Source of the DNA: an uncultured Acetatifactor sp.
GTDB taxonomy: Bacteria > Bacillota > Clostridia > Lachnospirales > Lachnospiraceae
Assembly: GCA_910578215.1 (NCBI GenBank)
Contig: CAJTPH010000013.1
Coordinates: 1 to 13,310, forward strand
Reading direction: 5' to 3'
DNA length: 13,310 nucleotides
Part shown: one piece after another, positions 1-6,263 of the stretch
Layout of the letters: every line of letters begins with the position of its first letter
How positions within the stretch are numbered: position 1 is the stretch's first letter
Notes under the pieces: model-generated
What the model saw: only the letters and a program-made list of their open reading frames with translations
The model's database searches: none
Told to the model about the DNA's origin: nothing
Position numbers and translations under genes: made by a program

Positions 1-408
1 ACTCGGCATACAGTCAATCAGGATATAGTCATAATCCTTTTTCAACCCGCTAAGATAGGATTTCATGGTGAACTCCCTGCTCATGGCGTTTACAAGCATG
101 ATTTCCATGCCTGACAGCTCGATATTTGCCGGAATCAAGTCTACACCCTCGTCATGGTGTAAAATCCCTTCGCCCGCTTCAAACGGCTCGTCACGGATAA
201 TCTTTTCCATCTGCGTTGCCAGCGTGACAGAAAGATTGTCCTGGTCTGCCCAACCCAAAGAGGTTGTCAAATCCCCCTGCGGATCGGCGTCCACAAGCAG
301 CACCCTCTTTCCCTCGTTTGCAAGCCCTATCCCTAAGTTTACGGCAGTCGTGGTCTTGCCCGTCCCGCCTTTCTGGTTTGCAAGGGCGATTACCTTACAT
401 TTAGACAT
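1..408 (-). CDS. ParA/Soj-family partition ATPase of mobile-element type, N-terminal 136 residues (runs off the window)
   Basis: Deviant-Walker ATPase of the ParA/MinD class, which drives segregation or maintenance of plasmids and integrative elements together with a ParB-like partner. Translation from the ATG at 408 gives a deviant Walker A motif (KGGTGKTT, residues 13-20), the Walker A' segment DADPQ (40-44) and the Walker B region YILIDCMPS ending at the window edge. The start is supported by AGGAGG at 418-423, nine bases upstream; an in-frame GTG lies one codon earlier. The wording of the sequence (ILHHDEGVDL, LVNAMSRE, IDCMPS) matches, from memory, the ParA of Tn1549/CTn-type conjugative elements of Clostridia rather than the chromosomal Soj. 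It is less AT-rich than the two genes that precede it on this strand. No clear promoter of its own was found. About half of the protein lies outside the window. Confidence 0.93.
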   Translation of the reverse strand, partial: MSKCKVIALANQKGGTGKTTTAVNLGIGLANEGKRVLLVDADPQGDLTTSLGWADQDNLSVTLATQMEKIIRDEPFEAGEGILHHDEGVDLIPANIELSGMEIMLVNAMSREFTMKSYLSGLKKDYDYILIDCMPS

Positions 409-440
409 CACGGTTTTCCTCCTTTCCTGAAAAATTTAAT

Positions 441-467
441 AGCCACTCTGTATAAAGCAGAATGGCT
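441..467 (-). other. Leader hairpin upstream of parA
   Basis: Arms 441-450 and 458-467 form a 10-bp stem with a 7-nt loop. The one imperfect position is a G-U pair only in the minus-strand transcript and would be a C-A mismatch on the plus strand, so the structure belongs to minus-strand RNA. It lies between the terminator of the AbiTii gene and the parA ribosome-binding site. The following minus-strand bases (ATTAAATTTTTC) are T-rich but not a clean T-run, so it could be a weak second terminator, an attenuator, or a stabilising 5' end for parA mRNA. Confidence 0.5.
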
Positions 468-486
468 ATGTATGGGTTTTGGGCAA

Positions 487-526
487 TAAAAAACCGACTG
501 ATTCTCGTTTTGAAAATCAATCGGCT
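487..526 (-). terminator. Rho-independent terminator of the AbiTii/RHIM-like operon
   Basis: Arms 515-526 and 492-503 pair over about 12 bp in minus-strand RNA, including two G-U pairs (one of them would be a C-A mismatch on the plus strand). They are followed immediately by a six-base T-run on the minus strand (488-493 in plus coordinates). It lies 16 bp past the stop codon of the AbiTii gene and separates that operon from parA. Confidence 0.85.
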
Positions 527-541
527 ATGTAATGTATATGT

Positions 542-1153
542 TTATTTCCCTTGTTGTACGTCTATATCAGACACCTCGGCAAAAAAATTGTTTGTATAAT
601 TATTTATTACTTGCGTATTCTGAGCAGTTTTCTTTTCCACGTCAGTAAATGTCATACCCTCTCCCACAATCCCATTCTCATCAAGGAGTAGTGCCCAGTC
701 TAATATTTTATTTCTTACTGTACTCATTATTCTATACAATTCACTTTTATGAAAGAAAAATTGATATTTTGTAGGCATATAATCCATATTCTCATTGAAC
801 CATTCCGTCAACTTAGCATTTACAGATAAGCCTACTGTACTGTCACTTGTATTATATACATCTTGCAACTCTGAAATTGAAGTAGGAATAGGCATCTTGG
901 AAATCATATCTGCTATATCAGCAGATAAAACCATTGGAATCCAACCATGATAAGGATTCCACGCTTTTATTTCTCCTGCTATATAACGATATTCTGGGAC
1001 TTGACCTTTATAACCATTTTGTTCTTGGTTAATCCATTCTTTAAATTCTTCTAAATTAAGTTTTCTAGCAACTAAATATGCTTTTCTCATTAAAGATTCA
1101 ATAGACATATTATCTTCCAATGCTTCTCTTTGAAGTTCTATCACTATTCCCAC
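542..1153 (-). CDS. AbiTii-domain protein with a C-terminal RHIM/amyloid-like tail
   Basis: 203 aa. Residues 1-178 resemble the AbiTii domain, named after one half of the lactococcal phage abortive-infection system AbiT: an N-terminal LQREAL...SLMRKAYLVARKL helix pair, then EEFKEWINQEQNGY (35-48), VPEYR, IKAWNPYHGWIP (62-73) and WALLLDENGIVGEGMTF (153-169). Its biochemical activity is not established. The last 22 residues (INNYTNNF...VQQGK) are Asn/Gln-rich and match a segment in the middle of the upstream partner. The start is GTG at 1153; AGGTGGTG overlapping and following the partner's stop codon is its ribosome-binding site, and only 13 bp separate the two genes, so translation is probably coupled. 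The gene is markedly AT-rich compared with ppdK, which suggests acquisition. The domain call rests on remembered family sequences, not a search. The role in phage defence is inferred. Confidence 0.85.
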   Translation of the reverse strand: MGIVIELQREALEDNMSIESLMRKAYLVARKLNLEEFKEWINQEQNGYKGQVPEYRYIAGEIKAWNPYHGWIPMVLSADIADMISKMPIPTSISELQDVYNTSDSTVGLSVNAKLTEWFNENMDYMPTKYQFFFHKSELYRIMSTVRNKILDWALLLDENGIVGEGMTFTDVEKKTAQNTQVINNYTNNFFAEVSDIDVQQGK

Positions 1154-1166
1154 TTTTGTTCACCAC

Positions 1167-1802
1167 CTATACAATTGCACTTACAAGGCTGATAATTCCA
1201 GAGGCAATTAAACTGCCCGCTACGCCAATAGACAAGTTTTTAATATCTGTCAATAATATTTTTATTCTACTCGGATTTTCTCTTTTTTGTAATAATGTTT
1301 CTATTTCGTCAATCTTACTTCTTATCTCTGGTGCCTTTTCCCCATATTCGTTATCAAATGTACTATCATACTTTTTAATTTGTTCTAAAATTTTCGTCAG
1401 TTTATCATAGTCAAATTCTTGCATTACCGTCTGCTCTTGCGATGAATTATTTGTACCTTGCTGTATTTGCACCCCCGTAACCTTATCATAGAAATTGTTT
1501 GTATTATTTATAATTTTCTGCTGCTCACCCATATTCTTCTCATCCGCTGTTAAATCAGTATTTTTTTGAATATCCATGTTAATCACATTGCTAGATTGGT
1601 TTATTTTCAAGATTACATATTTCTCTATTACTCCGTTTTTTAATTTTCTTTCTATAAAATCTCCCTCTTCAAAAGGTATATTAAATTCTTGTGTCAGTAA
1701 TTTATTTACTTGACTTTGTAAATTTACTTTTATACCTTCGTAAATTTCCCCGTTCATTTTAACCAAATTTACTGATATTAAATCTCTAAAAAGCAATCTC
1801 AT
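1167..1802 (-). CDS. Small protein with a central RHIM/amyloid-like motif and a C-terminal hydrophobic segment
   Basis: 211 aa, no named family recognised with certainty. Three parts are visible. Residues 1-80 form a probable beta-rich domain, including FEEGDFIERKLKNGVIEKYVIL (44-65), a pattern I associate with the N-terminus of bacterial RHIM-containing proteins. Residues 97-122 are a polar Asn/Gln-rich stretch with the core VQIQQGTNNS (111-120), similar to RHIM and to the amyloid signalling motifs described next to bacterial NLR genes. Residues 130-190 are charged and helical, probably a coiled coil, leading to a hydrophobic tail (SIGVAGSLIASGIISLVSAIV, 191-211, broken only by small residues) that could enter a membrane. 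The start ATG at 1802 has GAGGAGG five bases upstream. It is the first gene of the pair and overlaps nothing. A membrane effector triggered by motif-driven assembly is a plausible but untested role. Confidence 0.8.
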   Translation of the reverse strand: MRLLFRDLISVNLVKMNGEIYEGIKVNLQSQVNKLLTQEFNIPFEEGDFIERKLKNGVIEKYVILKINQSSNVINMDIQKNTDLTADEKNMGEQQKIINNTNNFYDKVTGVQIQQGTNNSSQEQTVMQEFDYDKLTKILEQIKKYDSTFDNEYGEKAPEIRSKIDEIETLLQKRENPSRIKILLTDIKNLSIGVAGSLIASGIISLVSAIV

Positions 1803-1814
1803 TTTTTCCTCCTC

Positions 1815-1832
1815 ATAATACTTTTGTATTAT
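1815..1832. promoter_or_regulatory. Perfect 7-bp inverted repeat just upstream of the ribosome-binding site of the RHIM-like gene
   Basis: ATAATAC-TTTT-GTATTAT is a perfect palindrome abutting the GAGGAGG at 1808-1814. It could be an operator or an RNA hairpin beside the ribosome-binding site. It is AT-rich in an AT-rich region, so chance is a real possibility. Confidence 0.4.
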
Positions 1833-1867
1833 TCAAGTCAAAATTCAAATTCTACCTATATATTGCA

Positions 1868-1876
1868 AGTATACCA
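1868..1876 (-). promoter_or_regulatory. Possible extended -10 promoter (TGGTATACT) for the AbiTii/RHIM-like operon
   Basis: On the minus strand TGG-TATACT fits an extended -10 box (5 of 6 bases plus the TGn element). No good -35 box stands 17 bp upstream, because that stretch is the preceding terminator hairpin. Transcription would start about 55-60 nt before the ATG at 1802. It is the best candidate in this intergenic region but weak. Confidence 0.3.
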
Positions 1877-1905
1877 GAAAATCCCGCCTTATAAAAGACG
1901 GGATT
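1874..1905 (-). terminator. Terminator-like hairpin after the gene remnant, ahead of the AbiTii/RHIM-like operon
   Basis: Arms 1897-1905 and 1880-1888 pair over 9 bp in minus-strand RNA, with one G-U pair that would be a C-A mismatch on the plus strand, so orientation is minus. The loop is 8 nt. The tail is short (TTTTCTGG). It sits 7 bp past the stop of the remnant at 1912 and would stop transcripts coming from ppdK. Confidence 0.65.
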
Positions 1906-1911
1906 CCCTAT

Positions 1912-2028
1912 TTAAATTATATACACTTCAACAGTAAGGTCTTTCCACTGCCCTTCTCGCAGATAATCACCATTTGCCTTGCGAAAAGCCAGTGCCTGAG
2001 CGTAATCTATCGTGAAATCGAAGTATAG
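1912..2028 (-). pseudogene. 3' remnant of an unidentified gene next to the ppdK stop
   Basis: An open minus-strand stretch of about 38 codons ends at TAA 1912-1914. It reads like true protein (QALAFRKANGDYLREGQW, DLTVEVYII) rather than frame noise, and a terminator hairpin follows it. The same frame runs back into ppdK DNA, but there it is only a shadow of the PPDK C-terminus, so the 5' part of the source gene is missing. I do not recognise the family. The simplest reading is a gene truncated when the accessory segment joined the ppdK 3' end. Confidence 0.4.
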
Positions 2029-2033
2029 ATTAC
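2002..2033. repeat. Perfect 9-bp inverted repeat overlapping the ppdK stop codon
   Basis: GTAATCTAT (2002-2010) and ATAGATTAC (2025-2033) are exact reverse complements separated by 14 bp. The second arm contains the ppdK stop codon (2030-2032). On the minus strand no T-run follows, so it is not a typical terminator. Its place at the apparent junction between core and accessory DNA makes a recombination site possible, although an inverted repeat of this size can arise by chance in 13 kb. Confidence 0.45.
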
Positions 2034-4672
2034 TTCCCCTCCCCACTGCATATAGCCGCCTGCGCCGCCGCCAACCTGGCAATAGGCACTCTGAACGGTG
2101 AGCAGGAAACATAATCCAGTCCAATCTTGTGGCAGAATTCCACGGAGGAAGGGTCTCCGCCGTGTTCGCCGCAGATGCCGATGTGGAGGCTCGGATTGAC
2201 GGGCTTGCCCAGCTTAATGGACATCTCCATCAGCTTGCCGACACCGGTCTGATCCAGCTTTGCAAAGGGATCGTTCTCGAAAATCTTGGTGTCATAGTAA
2301 GCGTTCAGGTACTTGCCCGCGTCGTCACGTGAGAAGCCAAAGGTCATCTGGGTCAGATCGTTGGTTCCGAAGCAGAAGAAGTCCGCTTCCTTGGCAATCT
2401 CGTCAGCTGTAAGAGCCGCACGAGGAATCTCGATCATGGTTCCCACCTCGTACTCAAGCTTAATGCCTGATGCCGCGATTTCAGCGTCGGCGGTATCCGT
2501 AACTACCTTCTTGACAAACTTAAGCTCCTTGATTTCACAGATCAGCGGAATCATGATCTCAGGCTTTACATTCCAGTCGGGATGCGCCTTCTTTACGTTG
2601 ATTGCCGCGCGGATAACTGCCTTGGTCTGCATCTTCGCTATCTCAGGATAGGTGACTGCCAGACGGCATCCTCTGTGACCCATCATGGGGTTAAACTCAT
2701 GCAGGGAAGCGATGATGTTCTTGATTGTCTCAACGCTCTTGCCCTGGGTCTGTGCCAGCTTCTCAATGTCGGCTTCATCGGTGGGAACAAACTCATGGAG
2801 AGGCGGATCAAGGAAACGGATGGTGACAGGGCAGCCCTCCAGTGCCTCATACAGCTTTTCAAAGTCTCCCTGCTGGTAAGGAAGAATCTTGTCCAGAGCC
2901 GCTTCTCTTTCCTCTACTGTGTCGGAGCAGATCATCTCGCGGAACGCGGCGATTCTGTCCTCCTCAAAGAACATGTGCTCCGTACGGCAGAGACCGATTC
3001 CCTCTGCGCCAAGCTCACGGGCCTTTATCGCGTCAGCGGGAGTGTCGGCGTTTGTGCGCACCTTAAGCTTTCTGTATTTGTCCGCCCATGCCATAACGCG
3101 TCCAAACTCACCTGCGATGGTAGCGTCAACCGTCTTGATCTGTCCATCGTAAATGTTGCCGGTGGTGCCGTCGATGGAGATGTAATCTCCCTCGTGGAAC
3201 TCCTTGCCGCCAAGGGTAAATTTCTTGTTGGCCTCATCCATTGCGATCTCGCCGCAGCCGGATACGCAGCAGGTACCCATACCGCGCGCAACCACCGCTG
3301 CGTGGGAGGTCATGCCGCCGCGGACGGTAAGAATTCCCTGTGCCACCTTCATGCCGGTGATATCCTCCGGAGAGGTCTCAAGGCGGACCAGAACAACCTT
3401 CTCGCCTTTTGCCGCCCATTTTTCAGCATCCTCGGCAGTAAACACCGCCTTACCGCATGCGGCTCCGGGAGAAGCGCCAAGGCCCTTGCCCAGAGGTGTC
3501 GCCGCCTTCAGCGCCGCAGCGTCAAACTGAGGGTGAAGCAGTGTGTCAAGGTTACGGGGATCGATCATGGCAACAGCCTCCGCCTCGGTCTTCATGCCCT
3601 CGTCCACAAGGTCGCATGCGATCTTTAATGCAGCCTGGGCCGTTCTCTTGCCGTTGCGGCACTGAAGCATGTACAGCTTCTTGTTCTCAACGGTAAACTC
3701 CATATCCTGCATATCATGATAATGATTTTCCAGCTTTTCACAAACCTGAACGAACTCCTCATAAGCCTCGGGGAACTGCTCCGCCATCTGGGAGATGGGC
3801 ATGGGTGTACGCACGCCTGCAACCACGTCCTCGCCCTGTGCGTTTACAAGGAATTCACCCATCAGCTTTTTCTCTCCGGTAGCAGGGTCACGGGTAAATG
3901 CAACGCCTGTGCCGGACTCATTGTTCAGGTTGCCGAATACCATGGGCATAACGTTTACAGCGGTACCCCAGCTGTAAGGGATATCGTTGTCGCGGCGGTA
4001 AACGTTGGCGCGGGGGTTGTCCCAAGAACGGAACACCGCTCTCACGGCTTCCTTCAGCTGCACCACAGGGTCAGAAGGGAAATCCTGGCCAAGCTGCTTC
4101 TTGTATTCCGCCTTGAACTGCTCTGCAAGCTCCTTCAGGTCAGCGGCGGTCAGCTCAACGTCAAACTGCACGCCCTTTGCCTTTTTCATCTTGTCGATCA
4201 GCTCCTCAAAATACTTCTTGCCGACCTCCATTACCACATCGGAGAACATCTGGATAAAACGTCTGTAAGAGTCGTATACAAAGCGCTCAAACTTAGGATC
4301 GGGGTTGCCGGCTATCATTGCCGCCACAACCTCGTCGTTCAGTCCGAGGTTAAGGATGGTATCCATCATACCGGGCATGGAAGCGCGGGCGCCGGAACGC
4401 ACGGAAACAAGCAGAGGATTCTGCAGATCCCCGAATTTCTTTCCGTTGATCTTCTCCATCTCTGCGACATAATCCATGATCTGACCCATGATCTCGTCGT
4501 TGATCTGGCATCCGTCCTCGTAATATTGCGTACATGCCTCCGTAGTAATCGTAAAGCCCTGAGGCACGGGAAGACCGATGTTTGTCATCTCTGCCAGGTT
4601 TGCACCCTTTCCGCCGAGAAGCTCACGCATGGTAGCGTTGCCTTCCGTAAACAAGTACACCCATTTTTTCAT
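2030..4672 (-). CDS. ppdK: Pyruvate, phosphate dikinase
   Basis: 880 aa. Interconverts pyruvate + ATP + Pi and phosphoenolpyruvate + AMP + PPi in the cytoplasm; in many anaerobic Clostridia it serves glycolysis or gluconeogenesis. Seen in order: the N-terminal ATP-grasp domain (GGKGANLAEM near 20, SVRSGARASMPGMMDTILNLG 90-110), the swivelling domain with the phosphocarrier histidine in GGMTSHAAVVARGMG (His457, matching His455 of the C. symbiosum enzyme), and the PEP/pyruvate-binding barrel with the LCRTEHMFF, FGTNDLTQM and GICGEHGG motifs (Cys834). The family length is about 875 aa, so it is complete. I choose the ATG at 4672 (MKKWVYLF) because AAAGGGAG precedes it at a sensible distance and the family starts there; a GTG 12 codons upstream is also in frame. 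It is monocistronic, with its own promoter. Confidence 0.98.
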   Translation of the reverse strand: MKKWVYLFTEGNATMRELLGGKGANLAEMTNIGLPVPQGFTITTEACTQYYEDGCQINDEIMGQIMDYVAEMEKINGKKFGDLQNPLLVSVRSGARASMPGMMDTILNLGLNDEVVAAMIAGNPDPKFERFVYDSYRRFIQMFSDVVMEVGKKYFEELIDKMKKAKGVQFDVELTAADLKELAEQFKAEYKKQLGQDFPSDPVVQLKEAVRAVFRSWDNPRANVYRRDNDIPYSWGTAVNVMPMVFGNLNNESGTGVAFTRDPATGEKKLMGEFLVNAQGEDVVAGVRTPMPISQMAEQFPEAYEEFVQVCEKLENHYHDMQDMEFTVENKKLYMLQCRNGKRTAQAALKIACDLVDEGMKTEAEAVAMIDPRNLDTLLHPQFDAAALKAATPLGKGLGASPGAACGKAVFTAEDAEKWAAKGEKVVLVRLETSPEDITGMKVAQGILTVRGGMTSHAAVVARGMGTCCVSGCGEIAMDEANKKFTLGGKEFHEGDYISIDGTTGNIYDGQIKTVDATIAGEFGRVMAWADKYRKLKVRTNADTPADAIKARELGAEGIGLCRTEHMFFEEDRIAAFREMICSDTVEEREAALDKILPYQQGDFEKLYEALEGCPVTIRFLDPPLHEFVPTDEADIEKLAQTQGKSVETIKNIIASLHEFNPMMGHRGCRLAVTYPEIAKMQTKAVIRAAINVKKAHPDWNVKPEIMIPLICEIKELKFVKKVVTDTADAEIAASGIKLEYEVGTMIEIPRAALTADEIAKEADFFCFGTNDLTQMTFGFSRDDAGKYLNAYYDTKIFENDPFAKLDQTGVGKLMEMSIKLGKPVNPSLHIGICGEHGGDPSSVEFCHKIGLDYVSCSPFRVPIARLAAAQAAICSGEGK

Positions 4673-4765
4673 TTTTGTCTTTCTCCCTTTCAAAAGTTTT
4701 TTATTCACAGGAAAACCCTGAGATTTCTTATATTACAGTCGAACCATTCGTTCAATTCTCTGCCT

Positions 4766-4794
4766 ATTTTAGCAATTCGACAAAAGAATAGCAA
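4766..4794 (-). promoter_or_regulatory. Sigma-A-type promoter of ppdK
   Basis: On the minus strand TTGCTA (4789-4794) and TAAAAT (4766-4771) are 17 bp apart, matching 4 of 6 and 5 of 6 consensus bases. Transcription would begin about 85-90 nt before the ATG at 4672. Confidence 0.6.
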
Positions 4795-4812
4795 GATAAA
4801 TTTGATAATCTT

Positions 4813-4840
4813 TTGACACGCTTTGCTTTTTTTGTACAAT
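4813..4840 (+). promoter_or_regulatory. Near-consensus plus-strand promoter with no annotated gene downstream
   Basis: TTGACA (4813-4818, 6 of 6) and TACAAT (4835-4840, 5 of 6) are 16 bp apart. It points away from ppdK and toward the 3' end of the minus-strand mannosyltransferase gene. An AGGAGGA follows at 4863-4869, about 15 nt past the predicted start of transcription. Confidence 0.55.
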
Positions 4841-4862
4841 CTGACATAATATCATGTTCATT

Positions 4863-4983
4863 AGGAGGATTTTTTATACAAAAATATCCAAATTTTTCCA
4901 TGATAATTTTTTCGTTAAATCGAAGTATATTTTATCTCTTTTCCGCGCACACCGACGGATTCCCAAGCTTCTGCCTTACATAA
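4863..4983 (+). other. Orphan ribosome-binding site and possible 27-35 codon ORF
   Basis: AGGAGGA at 4863-4869 follows the orphan promoter. The reading frame that could use it ends at TAA 4981-4983. At normal spacing only ATA (4876) is available, a very rare initiator. The first ATG in frame is at 4900, about 30 nt away, and would give a 27-residue, partly hydrophobic peptide beginning MIIFSLNRSIFYLF. The 3' end overlaps the stop of the opposing gene at 4976. It could be a decayed gene start, a small RNA, or a short peptide gene. The 4709-4975 interval holds no other gene. Confidence 0.25.
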
Positions 4984-6145
4984 CCTGTTTTCCCGTCATA
5001 TAGCCCGCCAGATAAAGCGTCATTAACATTGCAGAAATTGCCGCGGCAGGTATTTTCCACCTCTCATGCTTTGCCAGCCATTCTCCGGTGAGCATGAAGC
5101 CGGGCAGCGCGCACAGGGTATATCTGCCGCCGCTTATCAGCCAGCTGGAGGAAAAGGTCACGAAAAAAAGAACGATCAGGTATGTAAGGTACACCGGACG
5201 CAGCCTCCTGCAGATTCCGTATGCAATCCATACAAGCCATACAAAAAACAGTACAAGCTCCGGTACCCATATGCTCAGGCCCACGGAAGTACATATACCC
5301 GCCAAAGCATTTTCCGCCACATAGGATATGGTTTCCCATATGGGCAGATACCCATTATACCAATGTGTCCTCTGGTAATATAAAAACCGGAAGGGATCGC
5401 CCTCCACACGCCAGTTGATATACAGATAAATCCCAAGACCAAACAGCATTGCAGCGCACAAAAGCCCCGGCAGAAGAACCTTCCTCAGGATGGCCCTCCA
5501 ATCCCTCTCTTTTAGCCTTGTAAAAAAACGCTCCGCGTAAAGGATTTCCGCCGCCACCGCCGCCGCAAGCAAAACACCCTGCACCTTGGTGAGACACGCA
5601 AAAAAACCAAGCATTGCGACCAAATGCCATCGATGCTCCCGGAGGTAATAAAGAAAAGCCGCCGATATGGCAAGAAACAGGCTTTCCGTCAGGACGGCGC
5701 CGAAAAAGAAGGAAAAGGGAAACACGCTCAGCATAACTACGGCATTCTCCGCCGCCCGCTCACCCAGCTCTCTCTCTGTCAGCCGGTAAAAATAAAGGCT
5801 GCCCACCGCGTAGCAGACCACGCTTAATAATATCCCGCACAGCCGGTAATCGCCTATGAACATATGCAGCAGCCGCAGCAGCCACGGAAGAAGCGGGTAA
5901 AACACCAGAAAAAGGTGCTTCCCGTCCTCGACGGCGCCGCCGTAGCCATACCGTGCCACATCGATATAATGGGGGGAGTCCCATCTGGTCCATGCCCCCA
6001 GAAAATCCGAAAAGGTAAACGTTTCCGTGAACTCTCCGAACAAAAAAAGAATGCAGACAGAAAGCAGGTACACCACAAGCCGCATTCCAACTGCCGCGGC
6101 GACGACCCTGATCTCTGTCCGCCTGTCTGCCAAAAATTTACCCAT
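4976..6145 (-). CDS. PIG-V-like (GPI mannosyltransferase 2-type) integral membrane glycosyltransferase
   Basis: 389 aa, many membrane segments (about ten hydrophobic stretches). It resembles the bacterial branch of the PIG-V family, which uses polyprenyl-linked sugar donors on the outer membrane face. The key signature is TRWDSPHYIDVARYGY (residues 53-68), the W-D-x(2)-Y-x(3)-A-x(2)-G-Y motif of the family in the first extracytoplasmic loop, followed by FYPLLPWLLRLL and FGAVLTESLFLA. Both the acceptor and the sugar are unknown here. The reading frame stays open to 6301, but I choose the ATG at 6145 (MGKFLADRR) because AGAGGTG precedes it and the upstream 52 residues overlap the neighbouring gene and do not look like protein. 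It lies 118 bp downstream of the phosphodiesterase gene on the same strand and may be cotranscribed; a link to glycolipid or teichoic-acid-type envelope polymers is a guess from this pairing. Confidence 0.85.
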   Translation of the reverse strand: MGKFLADRRTEIRVVAAAVGMRLVVYLLSVCILFLFGEFTETFTFSDFLGAWTRWDSPHYIDVARYGYGGAVEDGKHLFLVFYPLLPWLLRLLHMFIGDYRLCGILLSVVCYAVGSLYFYRLTERELGERAAENAVVMLSVFPFSFFFGAVLTESLFLAISAAFLYYLREHRWHLVAMLGFFACLTKVQGVLLAAAVAAEILYAERFFTRLKERDWRAILRKVLLPGLLCAAMLFGLGIYLYINWRVEGDPFRFLYYQRTHWYNGYLPIWETISYVAENALAGICTSVGLSIWVPELVLFFVWLVWIAYGICRRLRPVYLTYLIVLFFVTFSSSWLISGGRYTLCALPGFMLTGEWLAKHERWKIPAAAISAMLMTLYLAGYMTGKQVM

Positions 6146-6263
6146 AGTCACACCTCTGAAGAAGCCCTGTACCACACGCCCTGTCCGCGCCGCCGGCACT
6201 CCTTGAAAGCCCTTGGAAGGCACCGCTTTTATGATATAGAACCGCCTTATTAAAAAACACTTC

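Noticed and set aside
65..430. Plus-strand open frame of 121 codons
   Set aside because: It is the antisense of the ParA gene, whose motifs are unmistakable on the minus strand.
1120..1410. Plus-strand open frame of 96 codons, hydrophobic
   Set aside because: Antisense to the C-terminus of the RHIM-like protein and the start of the AbiTii protein; it has no ribosome-binding site.
2582..4816. Two long plus-strand open frames (348 and 366 codons)
   Set aside because: They are antisense to ppdK, created by its codon usage; the sequences are rich in Cys, His and Arg with no recognisable domains.
2015..4929. 13-bp direct repeat AAATCGAAGTATA at 2015-2027 and 4917-4929, flanking ppdK
   Set aside because: An exact 13-mer pair is expected about once by chance in a window of this size; no element ends were found around the copies.
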